A stretch of DNA of 64,000 bases from Kiritimatiellia bacterium (GCA_017520845.1 JAFXEU010000067.1:38890-102889), one strand, 5' to 3'; counted from the stretch's first letter, positions 1 through 8,362 are shown. Program-made: numbers and translations. Notes: generated by a model from the sequence alone, not told the origin.

Positions 1-911
1 TCGGCAAGCGAAAGCCCGTTGAACCACTGCCTCCATGAACCCATATCGAAAAAGAACCATGTCTCTTCCTGATCGGCGAGAAGATGAGACTTTGCGATTT
101 CCTCCTCTGTCAAGGTCTCGTCGGAATAGCGCTTTACCAGCTCCATTATCTCTTCGGTTGTAAATACGGACTTAAACGCGATTTTCCGGGACACGACGTG
201 AAGCGAAAAGACTTCACTGTTGTCGAGCGGATTTTCACGCTCTACCGGCAAAGGCGCCCAGTCGGTGTACTTTGAGTAATCATCAAGAAGATTCTTGCTG
301 TTGAAAAAAAACCAGCACCAGTCCTTTCCCGCGATCGCATGATAAAACTGGCGGTTGAGCAGAAGGTGCCCGGAGAGCGAGTCGTAAAACTCAAGATTGT
401 CCGGACCCGTAGCCAACCCCTCGGAAATGACGCTTGAAATCGCGGCGGCATAAGCTACCCAGGCGCCGGGGAAAGGTTCGGGATACGGAGCGCCCGCACC
501 GTTGGCGCCCGCACAGTAAACGGTTCTTATATCGTTGACGTGGCGCTGGAGAATCGCGGCGAATTCAGGACGCTCCTCCATTCCGTTCTTCTTCGCCGCC
601 TTATTCGCAAGACGAAGAGCCTCCACCGGCTCCAAAAGCGCCAAGCGCCGCTGTTCGAGAACGATTCTGCGGCACTCGTTCGTCTCATCGCGCGCGGCCG
701 CGACCAGATGCTCGATATTCAGCCGGCCGATTTCATTGAGTATCTGACCTTGTTTGTTCGCGGCCGCGATCGCCGCAGCGTCGCCGCCGTGCTGGATTTG
801 CGTCTTCTCGCGCACGGATGTGAAAATGTCGACGTTAAGAAGGACGAAACTCGTCAGAACAACGAGAATGAACACGAGAAGCAATATTATCTGACCGCTA
901 CGCGTACGCAT
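1..911 (-). CDS. TadG-like pilus-assembly protein (3' end outside window)
   Basis: The frame is open from an ATG at 911 to the window edge, giving at least 303 residues without a stop, so the gene is cut at its C-terminus. The N-terminus (MRTRSGQIILLLVFILVVL) is a short basic stretch followed by one hydrophobic segment, as in TadE/TadG-type pseudopilin-like proteins that assemble Flp pili at the inner membrane. The rest is soluble with no motif I recognise. The start overlaps the stop of the TadE-like gene upstream (TGATG), so translation is probably coupled, and two Flp-type pilins precede it. The role in Tad/Flp pilus assembly is inferred from N-terminal architecture and neighbours, not from a catalytic motif. 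Confidence 0.6.
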   Translation of the reverse strand, partial: MRTRSGQIILLLVFILVVLTSFVLLNVDIFTSVREKTQIQHGGDAAAIAAANKQGQILNEIGRLNIEHLVAAARDETNECRRIVLEQRRLALLEPVEALRLANKAAKKNGMEERPEFAAILQRHVNDIRTVYCAGANGAGAPYPEPFPGAWVAYAAAISSVISEGLATGPDNLEFYDSLSGHLLLNRQFYHAIAGKDWCWFFFNSKNLLDDYSKYTDWAPLPVERENPLDNSEVFSLHVVSRKIAFKSVFTTEEIMELVKRYSDETLTEEEIAKSHLLADQEETWFFFDMGSWRQWFNGLSLA

Positions 912-1381
912 CAGAACCCCGCATCATGCATGTAAAAAGGGAAATGAGACTCAACCTTGGCGTTACCCTCCACGTCGAATTCCCCGGTCGACATCTCGAG
1001 CCGCGCCTCGGCAACGGGGGCTATACCCATCCCGGATTGGACGTCAATACCCGTAGAATGCCAATATTCATATTCAAGTATCGCGTTGGCGCGAGGAGGA
1101 TTTTCGCTCGCAAGATAAATCGGCACGCGCGCCACCTCGTCAATACCTGAATCCTCAGGCCAGAGACGCTTGCCGGCGACGGGGATAATCGCCGCACGCG
1201 CCGATTTTCGGCACATAAAATCGTTGAACCCGACGGCCTTGGCGCGCGCGGCGCGCGCCGCGCCGTAATCAAGAAGCGTTCTAGCGGCGAGTTTGCGTGA
1301 AAGCGTGAACGCGCTCGTGAAAATAAGCATAATCACGAGCACGGCGATCAGCGTCTCGACCATGGCTTGGGCGCGCTTCAT
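911..1381 (-). CDS. TadE-like pseudopilin
   Basis: A 156-residue protein starting MKRAQAMVETLIAVLVIML. The Q-A-M-V-E-T stretch followed by a hydrophobic helix is the TadE/TadG-type N-terminal signature; a TadE-like protein is a minor pseudopilin of the Flp pilus machine. I chose the ATG at 1381 over a TTG one codon upstream because an AAGGGG ribosome-binding site lies at suitable distance. The stop overlaps the start of the next, TadG-like gene. The C-terminal two thirds are soluble and not recognised. It lies in one leftward run with two small pilins and the partial gene at the window edge. Confidence 0.65.
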   Translation of the reverse strand: MKRAQAMVETLIAVLVIMLIFTSAFTLSRKLAARTLLDYGAARAARAKAVGFNDFMCRKSARAAIIPVAGKRLWPEDSGIDEVARVPIYLASENPPRANAILEYEYWHSTGIDVQSGMGIAPVAEARLEMSTGEFDVEGNAKVESHFPFYMHDAGF

Positions 1382-1411
1382 CAAGGGCCCCTTTTATCCT
1401 TAAGAGCTATA

Positions 1412-1570
1412 TTAGTCGTTGCCGGCGTCATCAATCTGCTCGGCGGCGTCTTCGGTTTTATCTCTAATCTTATCCTTCAAGAGAGTGAACGTACCGATAA
1501 GGGCGATGGCGATAAGGCTGATAATAAGAATATATTCAACCATCGTCTGACCTTTTTTCATCTTCTTCAT
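1412..1570 (-). CDS. Flp-type (type IVb) pilin, 52 aa
   Basis: A tiny gene of 52 residues starting MKKMKKGQTMVEYILIISL. The basic leader, a glycine at the processing site, then Q-T-M-V-E-Y and one hydrophobic helix match class III signal-peptide pilins of the Flp family, which a prepilin peptidase cleaves after the glycine to yield a very short pilus subunit. The acidic tail (DKIRDKTEDAAEQIDDAGND) would be surface exposed. A good AGGAGA ribosome-binding site precedes the ATG. The TadE-like gene is just downstream on the same strand, supporting a Tad/Flp locus. Length is typical for the family. Confidence 0.8.
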   Translation of the reverse strand: MKKMKKGQTMVEYILIISLIAIALIGTFTLLKDKIRDKTEDAAEQIDDAGND

Positions 1571-1595
1571 TGTTGTCTCCTTTCAGTTCGTTATT

Positions 1596-1751
1596 TTACG
1601 GATATTCTGAACTTACATGGCGCTCGGTTCTCACCACAGACGACTTCGTCGCCCTCAGCAGATACGCAAGCGCCCCGACCGCAAGGACAAGGATTGAGAA
1701 CGTGATTACGTACTCAAGAGCTGTTTGGCCTCTCCTCGCTTTCATTTTCAT
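1596..1751 (-). CDS. second Flp-type pilin-like protein, 51 aa
   Basis: A 51-residue ORF, MKMKARRGQTALEYVITFS followed by a hydrophobic stretch and a short basic/polar tail. The R-R-G-Q-T-A-L-E-Y motif has the conserved glycine and the +5 glutamate of class III signal-peptide pilins. It sits 25 bp upstream of the other Flp pilin on the same strand, so the locus carries a divergent pilin pair. An ATG two codons downstream (1745) is also possible; neither has a clear ribosome-binding site. Function as major or minor pilin cannot be decided from the sequence. Confidence 0.65.
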   Translation of the reverse strand: MKMKARRGQTALEYVITFSILVLAVGALAYLLRATKSSVVRTERHVSSEYP

Positions 1752-1816
1752 GCCACTATATTATCACAAAAAACCAAAAAGCACAACTCTACCGGAAATC
1801 CCGGTTAATTTCGCTA

Positions 1817-1846
1817 TTGAAATCGGCCGACAGTTTTTGATATACT
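1817..1846 (+). promoter_or_regulatory. sigma70-type promoter of tRNA-Val
   Basis: TTGAAA at 1817-1822 and TATACT at 1841-1846 are separated by 18 bp. Transcription would begin near 1853, about 10 bp before the mature tRNA 5' end, which fits a short leader trimmed by RNase P. Confidence 0.7.
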
Positions 1847-1862
1847 ACACGCATACTTTTTC

Positions 1863-1939
1863 GGGCGGTTAGCTCAGTTGGTTAGAGCATCTCGTTTACA
1901 CCGAGAGGGTCGGGAGTTCGAGTCTCTCACCGCCCACCA
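1863..1939 (+). tRNA. tRNA-Val (anticodon UAC)
   Basis: A cloverleaf can be folded: acceptor GGGCGGT (1863-1869) pairs with ACCGCCC (1929-1935), the anticodon stem TCTCG/CGAGA encloses loop TTTACAC with anticodon TAC, and the T-loop GTTCGAGTC is present. The discriminator A and CCA (1936-1939) are encoded. It reads rightward, convergent with the HATPase gene that ends 5 bp downstream, and has its own promoter. Confidence 0.97.
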
Positions 1940-1943
1940 TTCT

Positions 1944-2483
1944 TCACCCCAACGCTTCTTCCTGTGAAGCGAGAAATTCACGGGCCATCATGAGCCCGTC
2001 GATCGTTTCAAGGCCCCCTACCGCTTCGGCCAGTTCAGATCTCGCGATTGAGTATTCCTCCGAACCTTTACGGTGCGTAAAGACAAGCTCAAACTCTCCC
2101 GGAAAGTTGAAAAGCGAAACGACCGTCTCGACGAGATTCCCCAACGGCGGCAGATCGATATGCCCGGCGGAGAAAGAATATTCAAGGCGGGTTCCGACAC
2201 CCTTCTCGGATTTAAGGCTCACGCTCCCGTCGGTCGCGTCGCAAAGCTGCTTGAGAATGGGCAGTCCCAATCCGACTTTGCGCTTATCATGCTTGCCTGC
2301 CTCCGTATAAAAAGGATTGAACGCTCTTTTAAGGACATCCTCGTCCATCCCTTTGCCGTTGTCGTCGATCGTCACCTTGAAAAACTTGCCGTCCTCCTCG
2401 ATCTCAACGAGAACACGCGACGCGCCCGCTTCGATGGAATTGTGCGCCGTATCCGCAATGACATCCGATAATGTTGCGTGCAT
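1944..2483 (-). CDS. HATPase-domain protein of hydrogenase-associated regulatory cluster
   Basis: A 179-residue protein made mainly of a GHKL/HATPase_c fold. Visible motifs are the N-box DTAHNSIEAGA (about residues 11-21), the G1 box DDNGKGMD (about 40-47) and the G2 box GLGLP (about 72-76). There is no dimerisation or phospho-acceptor histidine domain, so it is not a complete sensor kinase; it resembles anti-sigma-factor-type or stand-alone ATP-binding proteins. It is the last gene of a leftward run with PHP, DRTGG and CBS-HATPase genes, a set commonly seen beside electron-bifurcating [FeFe]-hydrogenase genes in anaerobes. Its biochemical target is unknown to me. Confidence 0.75.
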   Translation of the reverse strand: MHATLSDVIADTAHNSIEAGASRVLVEIEEDGKFFKVTIDDNGKGMDEDVLKRAFNPFYTEAGKHDKRKVGLGLPILKQLCDATDGSVSLKSEKGVGTRLEYSFSAGHIDLPPLGNLVETVVSLFNFPGEFELVFTHRKGSEEYSIARSELAEAVGGLETIDGLMMAREFLASQEEALG

Positions 2484-2491
2484 ATCAACTC

Positions 2492-3223
2492 CTAAAATCT
2501 CGTAAGGCGCGGCGAAACGACGGTCGCCTTTGAAGCAAACGCCTTTTTAAGCCCTTCTACGGAAAATGAATCAAGCTCCGCCTCGGTCCAGACGCGAGCG
2601 ACATCATCGAGATTGTGCGCGTCGGAACTTCGCGTAATCGCATATCCGGGAACCTTTTCACGCCAGAACGTCTCGTCGGCGGTGCGCGAAAACTCCACCG
2701 CATCGAACCCTTCGGCGCCGGAAATCCCGCCTAACTGCGAAAAGACGGAAAACGTTGAGCGGTCAACGTGCGCCGCGATAAAAAGCCCGCCCAGTTCATG
2801 ACACTTCGCCGACACGTCCGGTATCGTTTTTCGGCACGCCATGGCGAGAATGCGCCATTCCATATCAACGATATCGTCGTCCCATGTGACGACCGGCTGA
2901 TCGCCGAAGACGTCAGGATCGTTGACGCGCTTAGGCAATGCGGCGTACACCCACTCGGTCATCGCGGCGGCCTCGTCGACAGTGTCAAAAAGGCAGAGCG
3001 TATGAACTTCTTCGGCGGTACACACCTCAAGCCCGCAAAGGCATCCGATCCCCGCCCGGCGCGCGCACTCCGCGACGGCAGGGGCGTTGCGCGACGACTG
3101 GTGATCGGTTATCGCGATTCCGCCCATTCCCGCGGCGACAGCCTTTGCGACTATCTCCGAGGGAGACATCTCAAGACTCGCACAGGGCGAAAGACAGCTG
3201 TGGATATGCAAATCGAACTTCAT
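2492..3223 (-). CDS. PHP-domain metal-dependent phosphoesterase
   Basis: A 243-residue protein with a complete PHP domain: the N-terminal H-x-H at residues 6-8 (MKFDLHIHSC), ITDHQ near 38-42, a later AAHVDRS histidine and a C-terminal S-S-D-A-H, together forming the usual polymetal site for phosphoester hydrolysis. The substrate is unknown. Several cysteines lie near the N-terminus. It lies 6-8 bp from both neighbours in the DRTGG/CBS/HATPase run. In other anaerobes an equivalent PHP gene sits with bifurcating hydrogenase genes, so a regulatory or nucleotide-turnover role linked to that enzyme is likely but inferred. Confidence 0.8.
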   Translation of the reverse strand: MKFDLHIHSCLSPCASLEMSPSEIVAKAVAAGMGGIAITDHQSSRNAPAVAECARRAGIGCLCGLEVCTAEEVHTLCLFDTVDEAAAMTEWVYAALPKRVNDPDVFGDQPVVTWDDDIVDMEWRILAMACRKTIPDVSAKCHELGGLFIAAHVDRSTFSVFSQLGGISGAEGFDAVEFSRTADETFWREKVPGYAITRSSDAHNLDDVARVWTEAELDSFSVEGLKKAFASKATVVSPRLTRF

Positions 3224-3229
3224 TTGAGA

Positions 3230-3559
3230 TCAGCACGGCGGCAGAGACGAAAGCGCAAGCGCGACGGCATACTGCGAAAGCGGCGTGACGACGATCGCGA
3301 CGCCCTCGCGTTTCGCGCCCTCGACCATATCGGGCGGAACGGGGCGCGAATGGCAGATCACGACGACAGAGCACCCGACGAGAGTGCAGACCGCGATAGT
3401 GTTGAGATGATTCTGAATCGTAACGAGCGCGCAGTCCTCGCCCGCGTGGCCCATCACGTCCGAGAGGAGATCTCCTACGTAAACGCTCTCGGCTTTCGCA
3501 TCTTCTACATCGACGACGATTTCGCCGCCGACCTTTTCGCAGACTTCACTTAATGTCAT
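3230..3559 (-). CDS. DRTGG-domain protein (second copy)
   Basis: A 109-residue single-domain protein, similar in size and pattern to the 115-residue protein encoded at 4606-4953: an N-terminal MTLSEVCEKVGGEIV, a glycine-rich LSDVMGHAG turn, then alternating hydrophobic strands (TIAVCTLVGCSVVVICHS) and a C-terminal VTPLSQYAVAL. This matches the DRTGG fold found alone or in HPr-kinase-like and phosphotransacetylase proteins. Its start overlaps the stop of the CBS-HATPase gene by an ATGA, so translation is coupled. Ligand unknown. Confidence 0.7.
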   Translation of the reverse strand: MTLSEVCEKVGGEIVVDVEDAKAESVYVGDLLSDVMGHAGEDCALVTIQNHLNTIAVCTLVGCSVVVICHSRPVPPDMVEGAKREGVAIVVTPLSQYAVALALSSLPPC

Positions 3560-4578
3560 GATGCGGAATTCTCCTCAGATTTCTTGGGCGCGAGATTAAA
3601 AACGCACTTCACGTTCGTGAATTTTCCGATTTCGGACTTTATCTCGAAATCGTCCGCCACGCGCTTCGAATTCGAAAGCCCCATGCCGGCGCCGAATCCG
3701 AGCGACCGGATCCAGTCGTTGGCCGTCGAGGTGCCGTCGCGGCATGCCCATTCGATATCTGTGATGCCGGGACCGCGGTCTTTCGCCGTGATCGTAACGC
3801 TATCGTTCGTAATCATCAGAACGAGCACTCCTCCGTGGGAATGGATGCAGATGTTGATTTCGAGCTCGTACGCCGCGACCGCGATGCGCCGCACTATCGA
3901 GCGGTCGATCTTGCGCTCGCGCAAGATACCCTTTATGTCGTTGGCGGCGTGACCCGCGCGCGAAAGATCGTTCCTCACTACCGCCCACTCGCGCCGGAAG
4001 TAATTCTCGCTCGCCTCCTTCGACGTTTCGGCGATGCTCTTCGATGTCTTGCGCTCGAGTTTGCGGATTTCGACCGAAAGCTCGTAAAGAAGCGCGCGCA
4101 TCACGTCGCGCTGGGAAATTATCCCGACGAGTTTCCGGTTTGAATCAAGAACGGGGAAGCGCCCGTACGTGTAGTTGTTGAAATACCTGAGCGCGAACGC
4201 GATCGGCATACCCGCCTCGAGAACGACGAGATTGGTCGCCATGTGTTTCTCGCACGGATCGTCCATCCAGCCGCCGTCGAGACCGCGGATGATGTCGTTC
4301 ACTGAAACGATTCCGAAAAGGCGGCCGTCTTCGCAGACGGGCACACCCGATATGCGGTTGTCACGCATCAGAACCTGAGCCTGGCGCAACGTCGCTCTGC
4401 GGGGGATGGTGATCACCTGGCGCTTCATCACGTCGCGGACCTTGAAGCGCTGAAGAAGCTCCATTATGATAACGCTCGAATCCCCTCCGAGCGCTTTCGC
4501 GTCAAGCGGCGACTTGGCCAGAATCTCATCGTCATTCGTCTTCTGACCCTGGAGAATCACGGGTTTGTATTCCGCCAT
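3556..4578 (-). CDS. CBS-pair protein with C-terminal HATPase domain
   Basis: 340 residues with two parts. Residues about 45-165 form a CBS pair (VRDVMKRQVITIPRRATLRQ ... GIVSVNDIIRG, then FPVLDSNRKLVGIISQRDVM), which usually binds adenosyl nucleotides. Residues about 200-330 form an anti-sigma/HATPase-like module with AAYELEINICIHSHGG (N-box), KDRGPGITD (G1) and GFGAGMGLSNSKRVAD (G2). The combination suggests sensing of adenylate energy state coupled to ATP binding or serine-kinase activity. It sits between two DRTGG genes and upstream of the PHP and HATPase genes in one operon. This arrangement recurs near [FeFe]-hydrogenase operons; the target protein is not known to me. Confidence 0.8.
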   Translation of the reverse strand: MAEYKPVILQGQKTNDDEILAKSPLDAKALGGDSSVIIMELLQRFKVRDVMKRQVITIPRRATLRQAQVLMRDNRISGVPVCEDGRLFGIVSVNDIIRGLDGGWMDDPCEKHMATNLVVLEAGMPIAFALRYFNNYTYGRFPVLDSNRKLVGIISQRDVMRALLYELSVEIRKLERKTSKSIAETSKEASENYFRREWAVVRNDLSRAGHAANDIKGILRERKIDRSIVRRIAVAAYELEINICIHSHGGVLVLMITNDSVTITAKDRGPGITDIEWACRDGTSTANDWIRSLGFGAGMGLSNSKRVADDFEIKSEIGKFTNVKCVFNLAPKKSEENSAS

Positions 4579-4605
4579 GGCAAAATCCTTCCGGTTGGCG
4601 CGGCA

Positions 4606-4953
4606 TCAGCCGCGCTCTTCGGCGAGAAACGCGTCATGAAGCCTGACGCACGCGTCATACTTCGACAACGGACTCGACACGAGAGGAATGCCGAGATCCT
4701 CGGAGACCTTAAGCATCGTTTCCGAAAGAGGCTTCGCATTATGTACGACGACGCCCATCGCGCCTACGATGTGAGCCGTACGGATGGCCTGATCGCTCGC
4801 GAGCGAAGTCACAAGGAGAATATCGTCGGCGTCATAAAGAAGGACGTCGCTCATCAGATCGTTGGCGACGACCTCGCCCACCGCGCGTGGACTGGTACCG
4901 TCGCCTGCGACAAGTTTACCGTCGAGAATTTTTACAACATCTGCTATCGTCAT
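4606..4953 (-). CDS. DRTGG-domain protein (first copy)
   Basis: 115 residues, first gene of the five-gene leftward run, with the promoter directly upstream. MTIADVVKILDGKLVAGD, then ANDLMSDVLLYDADDILLVT and a C-terminal LVSSPLSKYDACVRL are typical of stand-alone DRTGG domains. It is clearly paralogous to the protein at 3230-3559. The two copies flank the CBS-HATPase gene, so they may act as separate subunits of one regulatory complex; that is inference from synteny. Confidence 0.7.
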   Translation of the reverse strand: MTIADVVKILDGKLVAGDGTSPRAVGEVVANDLMSDVLLYDADDILLVTSLASDQAIRTAHIVGAMGVVVHNAKPLSETMLKVSEDLGIPLVSSPLSKYDACVRLHDAFLAEERG

Positions 4954-4992
4954 TGTTAAAACCGCCTTTCCGCCCCTCCGGGCTTTAATGCG

Positions 4993-5021
4993 ATTATCTC
5001 ATAATCCGACGATAAAATCAA
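4993..5021 (-). promoter_or_regulatory. promoter of the DRTGG/CBS/PHP operon
   Basis: On the minus strand, TTGATT (5016-5021) and GATAAT (4993-4998) are separated by exactly 17 bp. It reads toward the 4953 start and is back to back with the promoter of the GH97 gene. Confidence 0.65.
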
Positions 5022-5048
5022 GTTGAGATATTCCAGGGTGAAAACGGC

Positions 5049-5077
5049 TTCATATAAAACCTCTATTATGATATAAT
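5049..5077 (+). promoter_or_regulatory. promoter of the GH97 gene
   Basis: A perfect TATAAT at 5072-5077 lies 17 bp after a weaker TTCATA at 5049-5054. Transcription would start near 5084, followed by an AAGGAG ribosome-binding site just before the ATG at 5108. Confidence 0.6.
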
Positions 5078-5107
5078 AAGTGAAGTTTAATCTTTAAGGA
5101 GAAACTC

Positions 5108-7201
5108 ATGAAAAAGACTATGATGGCTATGGCTCTTGCCGCGACGGTTGCGGGTTTGGGTACTACCGGTTGTTACTCTGTTTATAAAAACTGCGCGAGC
5201 GCCGTTTCGCCCGACGGGAGGAATAAGATCTGCTTCAGTTTTGATCCGTTAGCCTATACGGTAACGCGTGACGGCAAAACTGTCGTCGCCAAGACCGAAG
5301 TCGGGCTTAATATTAACAATATAATGTTAACCAGCGATAGGATCGTTACCTCAGATCAGATAACCAAGCGCAAGATCGAAGGTGTCGCCGATGCGGCAGT
5401 CTACAAAAAGTCGAAAGTCGATCTTTCGGCCAACGAAACTCTCGTAGATTGGAAGGAGTGGGGATTGTCTTTGAGACTAATCGCCCGCAATGACGGTGTC
5501 GCCTATCGTTGGGAGACGAACAGAAAAGGCGAGATTACCATAAGAGACGAGAAAGCGGCCTTTACGATTCCTGATTCAAAATGTAAAGTCTACTCCAACT
5601 TCTCCTATATGGAAGGATTTCTGGATACGGACAGGATGAAGGAGGCCGATCCCTTCCAGAACAGCTGGGAAAGCATCCCCGAAGAACATTGTGCCGGACA
5701 GTTCAAGGTTCCCGCAGGCAAAATCGGGTATCTGCCGCTCGTATATACGCTTGAAGACGGAACGGCAGTATGCGTTACCGAATCTGATCTGGTCAACTAT
5801 CCCGGCTGGAACTTCGGCTATTCCACTGCCCAAGCGGATTCGTCCGTTAAAATTGACGGCGCGTTCGCTAAAATTCCCGAAAAATACATTTATATGAACT
5901 GGGGCTCCGAAAAGCCCTACAGCGAGAAGCGCGGCCTTCGCTACGAGCGCGTCACCAAACGCGGCAATTATCTCGTTAAAACCAAGGGGACGCGCACATT
6001 CCCGTGGCGTGCGTTTATGCTCGCCGACAATGCCTCCGATCTCGTCGCCAATGATCTCGTTTGGGCGCTCGCGACTCCCGCCAAGGGTGATTTCAGCTGG
6101 GTTAAGCCCGGCAAGGTAGCCTGGGACTGGTGGAACAACTGGAATCTTCAGGGCGTCCCCTTCAAGTCCGGCTGCAACACAAAGACCTATGAATATTACA
6201 TCGACTTCGCCGCGAAGAACGGTGTTGAATACGTGATTTTCGACGAAGGTTGGAGCCAGAAGCTCAACATCTGGAAGTACAATCCCGAAGTTGACGTCGA
6301 GCACCTAATCAAGTACGCCGAGAAAAAAGGCGTAGGCATCATCCTCTGGATGGCCTGGGCTCAGATCGTCGGCGAAGAAGAGCGCGTCGCAAAGCACTTC
6401 GCCAAGCTCGGCGCCAAAGGCTTTAAGGTCGACTTTATGGATCGCGATGACGCCAAGTGCGTCGATTTCCTCTGGAAGTTCGCCGACGTCTGCGCCAAGG
6501 AGAAGATGCTTGTTGATTATCACGGCATGTTTAAGCCTATGGGAATGGAAAGAGCGTATCCCAATGTTCTCAACTTCGAGGGCGTTCATGGTCTTGAGTG
6601 CGCGAAGTGGTTTAATAACGATTACGACTTCCCGAAGAACGATATCGGCGTCTATTTCGTCCGTATGAGCGCTGGCCCCATGGATTATACGCCCGGCGCC
6701 ATGGATAACTATCCTATCGGAAAATACAGGGGAACCACCGAGAACGCCGGCTCCGTCGGTACGCGCTGCCGTCAGATGGCGATGATGACGATGTATTTCG
6801 CGCCGCTCCAGATGCTTTGCGATTCGCCCTCGAAATACGAGAAGAATATGGAATGCTTCTCCTTCATGGCTAAGACGCCTGTCGTCTGGGACGATACGGT
6901 CGGCATCGCGGGCGATATCAACAACTTCGGCTACGCCGCCTGTGCGCGCCGCAAGGGCGATGTATGGTACGCCGCCGGCATGACCGACTCCAACGAGCGC
7001 GCAGTCGAGGTTCCGACCGACTATCTCGGCGAAGGCAAGTGGGCCGCCGAAATATTCCGCGATCATCCCACGGCCAATACTAAGCCGATGCGCTATATTC
7101 ATGAGACGCGCATCGTCAAGAAAGGCGACAAGATCGCGATCAAGATGGCCAAGGGCGGCGGTTATGTAATCCGCTTCACCCCCGCCGGGAGCAAACTTTA
7201 A
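5108..7201 (+). CDS. GH97 family glycoside hydrolase, lipoprotein
   Basis: 697 residues, the usual length of GH97 enzymes, which cleave alpha-glucosides or alpha-galactosides. The N-terminus MKKTMMAMALAATVAGLGTTGC is a signal peptide ending in a lipobox, so the enzyme is probably lipid-anchored in the periplasm or outer membrane. An N-terminal beta-sandwich runs to about residue 300. The TIM barrel starts near residue 330 (KVAWDWWNNWN) and includes GFKVDFMDRDD (Asp442) and NFEGVHGLE (Glu491). An aspartate in the K-x-D-F position is a feature of the retaining branch of the family, which includes alpha-galactosidases, rather than of the inverting SusB branch. Substrate choice is therefore a guess toward retaining chemistry. 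It is monocistronic, with its own promoter and terminator. Confidence 0.9.
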   Translation: MKKTMMAMALAATVAGLGTTGCYSVYKNCASAVSPDGRNKICFSFDPLAYTVTRDGKTVVAKTEVGLNINNIMLTSDRIVTSDQITKRKIEGVADAAVYKKSKVDLSANETLVDWKEWGLSLRLIARNDGVAYRWETNRKGEITIRDEKAAFTIPDSKCKVYSNFSYMEGFLDTDRMKEADPFQNSWESIPEEHCAGQFKVPAGKIGYLPLVYTLEDGTAVCVTESDLVNYPGWNFGYSTAQADSSVKIDGAFAKIPEKYIYMNWGSEKPYSEKRGLRYERVTKRGNYLVKTKGTRTFPWRAFMLADNASDLVANDLVWALATPAKGDFSWVKPGKVAWDWWNNWNLQGVPFKSGCNTKTYEYYIDFAAKNGVEYVIFDEGWSQKLNIWKYNPEVDVEHLIKYAEKKGVGIILWMAWAQIVGEEERVAKHFAKLGAKGFKVDFMDRDDAKCVDFLWKFADVCAKEKMLVDYHGMFKPMGMERAYPNVLNFEGVHGLECAKWFNNDYDFPKNDIGVYFVRMSAGPMDYTPGAMDNYPIGKYRGTTENAGSVGTRCRQMAMMTMYFAPLQMLCDSPSKYEKNMECFSFMAKTPVVWDDTVGIAGDINNFGYAACARRKGDVWYAAGMTDSNERAVEVPTDYLGEGKWAAEIFRDHPTANTKPMRYIHETRIVKKGDKIAIKMAKGGGYVIRFTPAGSKL

Positions 7202-7225
7202 TTCCTGAAGATCTGACCACATAAA

Positions 7226-7262
7226 GAAAACGGCCGCAAATGTCGCGGCCGTTTTCTTTTTT
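7226..7262 (+). terminator. rho-independent terminator after the GH97 gene
   Basis: A perfect 12-bp inverted repeat, GAAAACGGCCGC (7226-7237) and GCGGCCGTTTTC (7245-7256), with a 7-nt loop and a following T-run. The A-run on the left side means it could also act on the leftward gene ending at 7293. Confidence 0.9.
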
Positions 7263-7292
7263 GTCGTATCCGATTTTAAGCTTATACCGCGC

Positions 7293-8132
7293 TTAAAACG
7301 CGTCCGCCGCTTCATTCACGGCTTTCGCGCGGTTCTCGATGGCTTTGCGGAACGCCTCGTCGCGCATTTCGCGCAATTCAGACGCCGCGAGGCGGGCCGC
7401 ATCGTCATCCCAAGCCGTAATAACGGTCTCGTAATCGCTCGATGCGTCGGCAAGGCAGATGGAAACGCCGCGATTAGGAGCGATGTCGAGCAGGTAAAGC
7501 GGACGAGCCCAGCTGGCGAGACGTGCCGGCACTCCATAGCGGCGTTCAAGAGCCTCGACGAGATAATGACGCCGCCCGAATGAATCAGCCGCCACCTCTT
7601 CTCTCGCGCAGGCACAGACCTTCACAAGCTTATGGGTCTTCGGGGAAACAAACGCGTAATAATCGTCAAACCCGTTGAGTTTCTTCTCCGGTGTGAACTT
7701 GATCATCTTAAGAGCGCTCTCCCCGGGAACGGCCTCCGCTTTATCGGCACCGGCGGGAACCTCGCCGAACTTCAATCCGAGAAACGAATCGTTCGGCGCC
7801 TTCGGCACGGCCTTTTCGGTCGCGTTCTCCGGCCCCGCGGTTTTATCTTTTGGATCGTTGACCTCGCTCTTGTTTTGCGGCGCGGCAGAATCCGCAGGAA
7901 CCGTTTCGGAATAAACGCTCGTCTCGTGTCCGATGACATTGCCGTCGGAGTCCTTAATTTCGCGCTCCGAACGTTTTGTTCTAGTGACGGTCCCGTTGGC
8001 GTTAGTCACTACGGTTTCCTTCTCATTTACGGTCGAAGGAACGTTCTTCGTATCGGACGCCTGAAGATCGCCGCAACCGGCAAGCCCCGCCATGGCGGCA
8101 ATCATTCCATATTTCATCGTATCTGTATTCAT
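7293..8132 (-). CDS. unknown lipoprotein, 279 aa
   Basis: I do not recognise this family. The N-terminus (MKYGMIAAMAGLAGCGDLQA) is a lipoprotein signal peptide with the lipobox L-A-G-C, after a few extra residues. Residues about 30-110 are a low-complexity Thr/Asn/Glu/Pro-rich linker. The folded part starts near SFLGLKFGEVPAGA, a pattern common to small periplasmic domains of unknown function, and the C-terminus is a charged helix. It ends next to the GH97 terminator and its 5' end faces the DUF486 gene, so it is probably transcribed alone. Confidence 0.7.
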   Translation of the reverse strand: MNTDTMKYGMIAAMAGLAGCGDLQASDTKNVPSTVNEKETVVTNANGTVTRTKRSEREIKDSDGNVIGHETSVYSETVPADSAAPQNKSEVNDPKDKTAGPENATEKAVPKAPNDSFLGLKFGEVPAGADKAEAVPGESALKMIKFTPEKKLNGFDDYYAFVSPKTHKLVKVCACAREEVAADSFGRRHYLVEALERRYGVPARLASWARPLYLLDIAPNRGVSICLADASSDYETVITAWDDDAARLAASELREMRDEAFRKAIENRAKAVNEAADAF

Positions 8133-8282
8133 TTTATTTTTCCTTTCCTTTTCGGCGCTTCATGCGCCGTCACAAACAGATACAGCATACGACGTGCCAA
8201 CGAAGAAATCAGCAACCTTACGAGTAAAAACGAGTCATTTTGTCTCATTCAATAAACAAAATGTGACACTTCTTCACCTTGT

Positions 8283-8312
8283 ATGACAAGGCAAATGCTG
8301 AAATGATATAAT
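8283..8312 (+). promoter_or_regulatory. promoter of the DUF486 gene
   Basis: ATGACA at 8283-8288 and a perfect TATAAT at 8307-8312 with 18 bp between them. It lies about 50 bp before the ATG at 8363, in the 230-bp space between two divergent genes. Confidence 0.65.
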
Positions 8313-8362
8313 ATGCGAAATGCTTGAACTTTGATCGGCATCCCTTCAAAAGGAAAACTCAT

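Noticed and set aside
1863..1939. tRNA-Val as integration site of an island
   Set aside because: No 3' repeat of the tRNA, integrase or foreign genes nearby.
6305..7315. 336-codon minus-strand frame
   Set aside because: Antisense to the GH97 catalytic domain.
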